Source: Chloroflexota bacterium (GTDB lineage Bacteria; Chloroflexota; Anaerolineae; Anaerolineales; E44-bin32). From it: a stretch of 52,631 nucleotides of DNA. The notes below the pieces were generated by a model. It ran no database searches. It was given only the letters and a program-made list of their open reading frames with translations, and was not told the DNA's origin. Within the stretch, counting starts at the first letter, position 1, and each line of letters starts with the position of its first letter. Shown in pieces: positions 51,395 through 52,631 of this stretch. The stretch lies in the NCBI GenBank assembly GCA_022561385.1, contig JADFRG010000020.1:1-52631 (forward strand), read 5' to 3'. The position numbers and the translations under genes are program-made.

Positions 51395-52219
51395 GTGACG
51401 GGTTTCAGCCGCAGCCTAAAACAGGGCCAGAAGTTTATGCAACCTCGCTCCACGCTCCCCAAGCTAAATGGAATCCTGGCCGGCTCGGAGGAGCCGGTTT
51501 TTCGTGTCCTTCCGCAGCGCGTGGTAGACGATATGAAGCACCCTCGCTCCGAGAGTGCGCTCGTGTGGAACTCGATCTATCCACGCGCACAACCCACGCT
51601 TGATCTGGCCCAACTTCTGTCGCTGACCCCATTGTGGGGTTCGAGCATCGGTCCCATTTCGGACCGCCTGGTTCCATATTATTGGGGGTTCGATCAAGAT
51701 GGTCGTCGTCTGCCGAACCTTGATCGGGTTCTCGACCGGATAGACGGCCCCGGTCCGCGTACCGAAGTGGATTTATTCCTGCTGGGGGAAGGCGAACTTA
51801 TTCTCGTCGAAGCCAAACATATGGCGAGGTTGGGGAAGTGCGGCCGATTCGGCTCAGGACGCTGCCCCGAAATTCACGCGGTTCCTTCCAGTTCAAGCTG
51901 CCGCTACTGGGCGGAGGGCCCATCACACTTTGCTACCGTTCTCGATCTAGGACTCAAGCCGGAGCTGGATGATCCCGCGCCCGCGTGTGACAGCCATTAC
52001 CAATTGGCGCGAACCGCCCTGGTGGGTAACGCACTCTCGAGAGTGCTTAACCGACGTTTGCATCTCTGGCTCATCGTCCCGAGGATGAGATGGGGAGCGC
52101 TTGAGCGCGACTGGATCGACTTCTCCGAACGAATCTCCGATGACCAGCTTTGGAGGCGGCTTCGGGTCCTAGCCTGGGAAGACATTCATGCTCTCGGCCG
52201 ACGCGGAATTCGGCGTTAG
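51395..52219 (+). CDS. Putative PD-(D/E)XK nuclease-like protein with four cysteines
   Basis: This 274-residue protein contains a signature of the PD-(D/E)XK superfamily: a helix Glu (E53 in RSESALVWN), D126 in TEVDLFLLG and E139-x-K141 in ILVEAKHM at the expected spacing. Four cysteines follow (C149, C157, C169, C198), which could bind zinc or an iron-sulfur cluster. That reading is inference. GTG 51395 has GAGG upstream. It lies on the same strand 114 bp before recA, suggesting a DNA-repair link, but recA has its own promoter. It is not identifiable as a named restriction enzyme. Confidence 0.65.
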   Translation: MTGFSRSLKQGQKFMQPRSTLPKLNGILAGSEEPVFRVLPQRVVDDMKHPRSESALVWNSIYPRAQPTLDLAQLLSLTPLWGSSIGPISDRLVPYYWGFDQDGRRLPNLDRVLDRIDGPGPRTEVDLFLLGEGELILVEAKHMARLGKCGRFGSGRCPEIHAVPSSSSCRYWAEGPSHFATVLDLGLKPELDDPAPACDSHYQLARTALVGNALSRVLNRRLHLWLIVPRMRWGALERDWIDFSERISDDQLWRRLRVLAWEDIHALGRRGIRR

Positions 52220-52262
52220 AGGCCGACCCGCTGTCGAAGGCACTTAGCGCCCAAGATAAGAG

Positions 52263-52290
52263 TTGACAATTAGAACGCTTGTGCTATACT
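52263..52290 (+). promoter_or_regulatory. Sigma-70-type promoter of recA
   Basis: TTGACA (consensus) and TATACT are separated by 16 nt. The -10 box lies between the two arms of an inverted repeat, and the predicted start is near 52297. Confidence 0.85.
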
Positions 52291-52310
52291 GACCCGCACA
52301 TACGTTCTAA
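52270..52310 (+). promoter_or_regulatory. Bipartite SOS-like operator overlapping the recA promoter
   Basis: TTAGAACGCTTGTGC (52270-52284) and GCACATACGTTCTAA (52296-52310) are inverted copies matching at 13 of 15 positions, with 11 nt between them that begin with the -10 box. Each arm contains a GAAC-N4-GTGC or GCAC-N4-GTTC core close to the GAAC-N4-GTTC LexA box of Gram-positive bacteria, so LexA binding is likely. Confidence 0.65.
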
Positions 52311-52333
52311 TCCTATTCAAACGGGAGATAGTC

Positions 52334-52631
52334 ATGGGCAGCAAGAAGGCGAAGGATGAGCGGGAAGAAGTGCTGGCGATTGCGCTGGGAGATATTGTCA
52401 AACGCTTTGGCGACGGGGCGGTGATGCGGCTGGGTGAGGCCACTCATCTTGAGGTCGAATCTATCCCCACCGGGTCCTTGCCGTTGGACCTGGCGCTCGG
52501 AATCGGCGGCATTCCCCGCGGGCGGGTGAGCGAGATTTATGGTCCGGAGGCCTCCGGCAAAACCACCGTCTGCCAGCATATCGTGGCCGAATCGCAGAAG
52601 CTGGGCGGGGTAGCGGCCTACATCGACATGG
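52334..52631 (+). CDS. recA: RecA recombinase, N-terminal part
   Basis: The last 298 bases encode the first 99 residues of RecA: a basic start ([13 protein letters not shown]), [16 protein letters not shown], the [21 protein letters not shown] segment, and Walker [10 protein letters not shown] near residues 69-77. RecA forms ATP-dependent filaments on single-stranded DNA for recombination and for LexA cleavage. GGGAGA lies 5-6 nt before ATG 52334. The gene runs off the window. Confidence 0.95.
   Translation, partial: MGSKKAKDEREEVLAIALGDIVKRFGDGAVMRLGEATHLEVESIPTGSLPLDLALGIGGIPRGRVSEIYGPEASGKTTVCQHIVAESQKLGGVAAYIDM

Overview
The window is chromosomal DNA of a free-living bacterium with a moderately high GC content. 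It is most likely a member of the Chloroflexota, although this is inferred from gene content and not from a marker phylogeny. Pointers are the PgpH-type HD hydrolase/ybeY/dgkA block, a MacAB-like pump with no TolC-type gene beside it, many lipoproteins, LURP-one and GerW-type small proteins, multi-GAF histidine kinases, and a mix of Shine-Dalgarno starts with apparently leaderless ones. I saw no CRISPR array, phage, plasmid or insertion-sequence gene.

Layout. 1-4257: the start of an EamA transporter, a LURP-one protein, an alpha/beta hydrolase overlapping a metallo-beta-lactamase-fold hydrolase, a small degenerate tandem repeat, a small membrane protein and a membrane-anchored WD40 propeller. 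4444-15231: an envelope block holding an exported helical-repeat protein, a MacAB-like efflux operon ending in a Gly-rich lipoprotein, an OmpR-family two-component system, a small acidic protein, an SDR, a deoxynucleoside kinase and an exported four-repeat DUF5666-type protein. The pump operon and the two-component operon carry the same 11-bp-period direct repeats upstream, which suggests that the regulator controls both. 15340-24822 (minus strand): a Nfo-like AP endonuclease, a triple-GAF/PAS histidine kinase, dgkA, ybeY, pgpH, yqeY, a lipoprotein and a TPR protein. 25207-29626: an AT-richer SPFH gene that looks acquired, then an acyl-CoA dehydrogenase with etfB and etfA.

29782-39314: tRNA-Arg, a thioredoxin/NHL-repeat lipoprotein, a frameshifted methyltransferase followed by a decayed copy of the NHL gene's 3' end, a small membrane protein with a GerW-family protein, a beta-hydroxyacid dehydrogenase, lutA plus a lutB-lutC fusion for lactate oxidation, tRNA-Pro, and a frameshifted polytopic membrane protein. 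39435-44343: an M20 dipeptidase, a cyclase-family hydrolase, a small anchored protein, a DapA-family aldolase and a DAO-family oxidoreductase. 44386-46856: folate/pterin genes folK, folB, a pteridine-reductase-like SDR and a divergent folE. 46983-52631: a small hypothetical, an esterase, transketolase, transaldolase, a putative PD-(D/E)XK nuclease with four cysteines, and the 5' end of recA behind a strong promoter embedded in a bipartite SOS-like operator.

The clearest candidates for undescribed biology are the envelope block with its shared operator repeats (4444-15231), the cysteine-containing nuclease-like protein next to recA, and a recurrent leaderless promoter layout in which the -10 box ends exactly 6 nt before the start codon. 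Two genes (32137-32777 and 37633-39314) each carry what looks like a single-base deletion, so raw reads should be checked before they are called pseudogenes.
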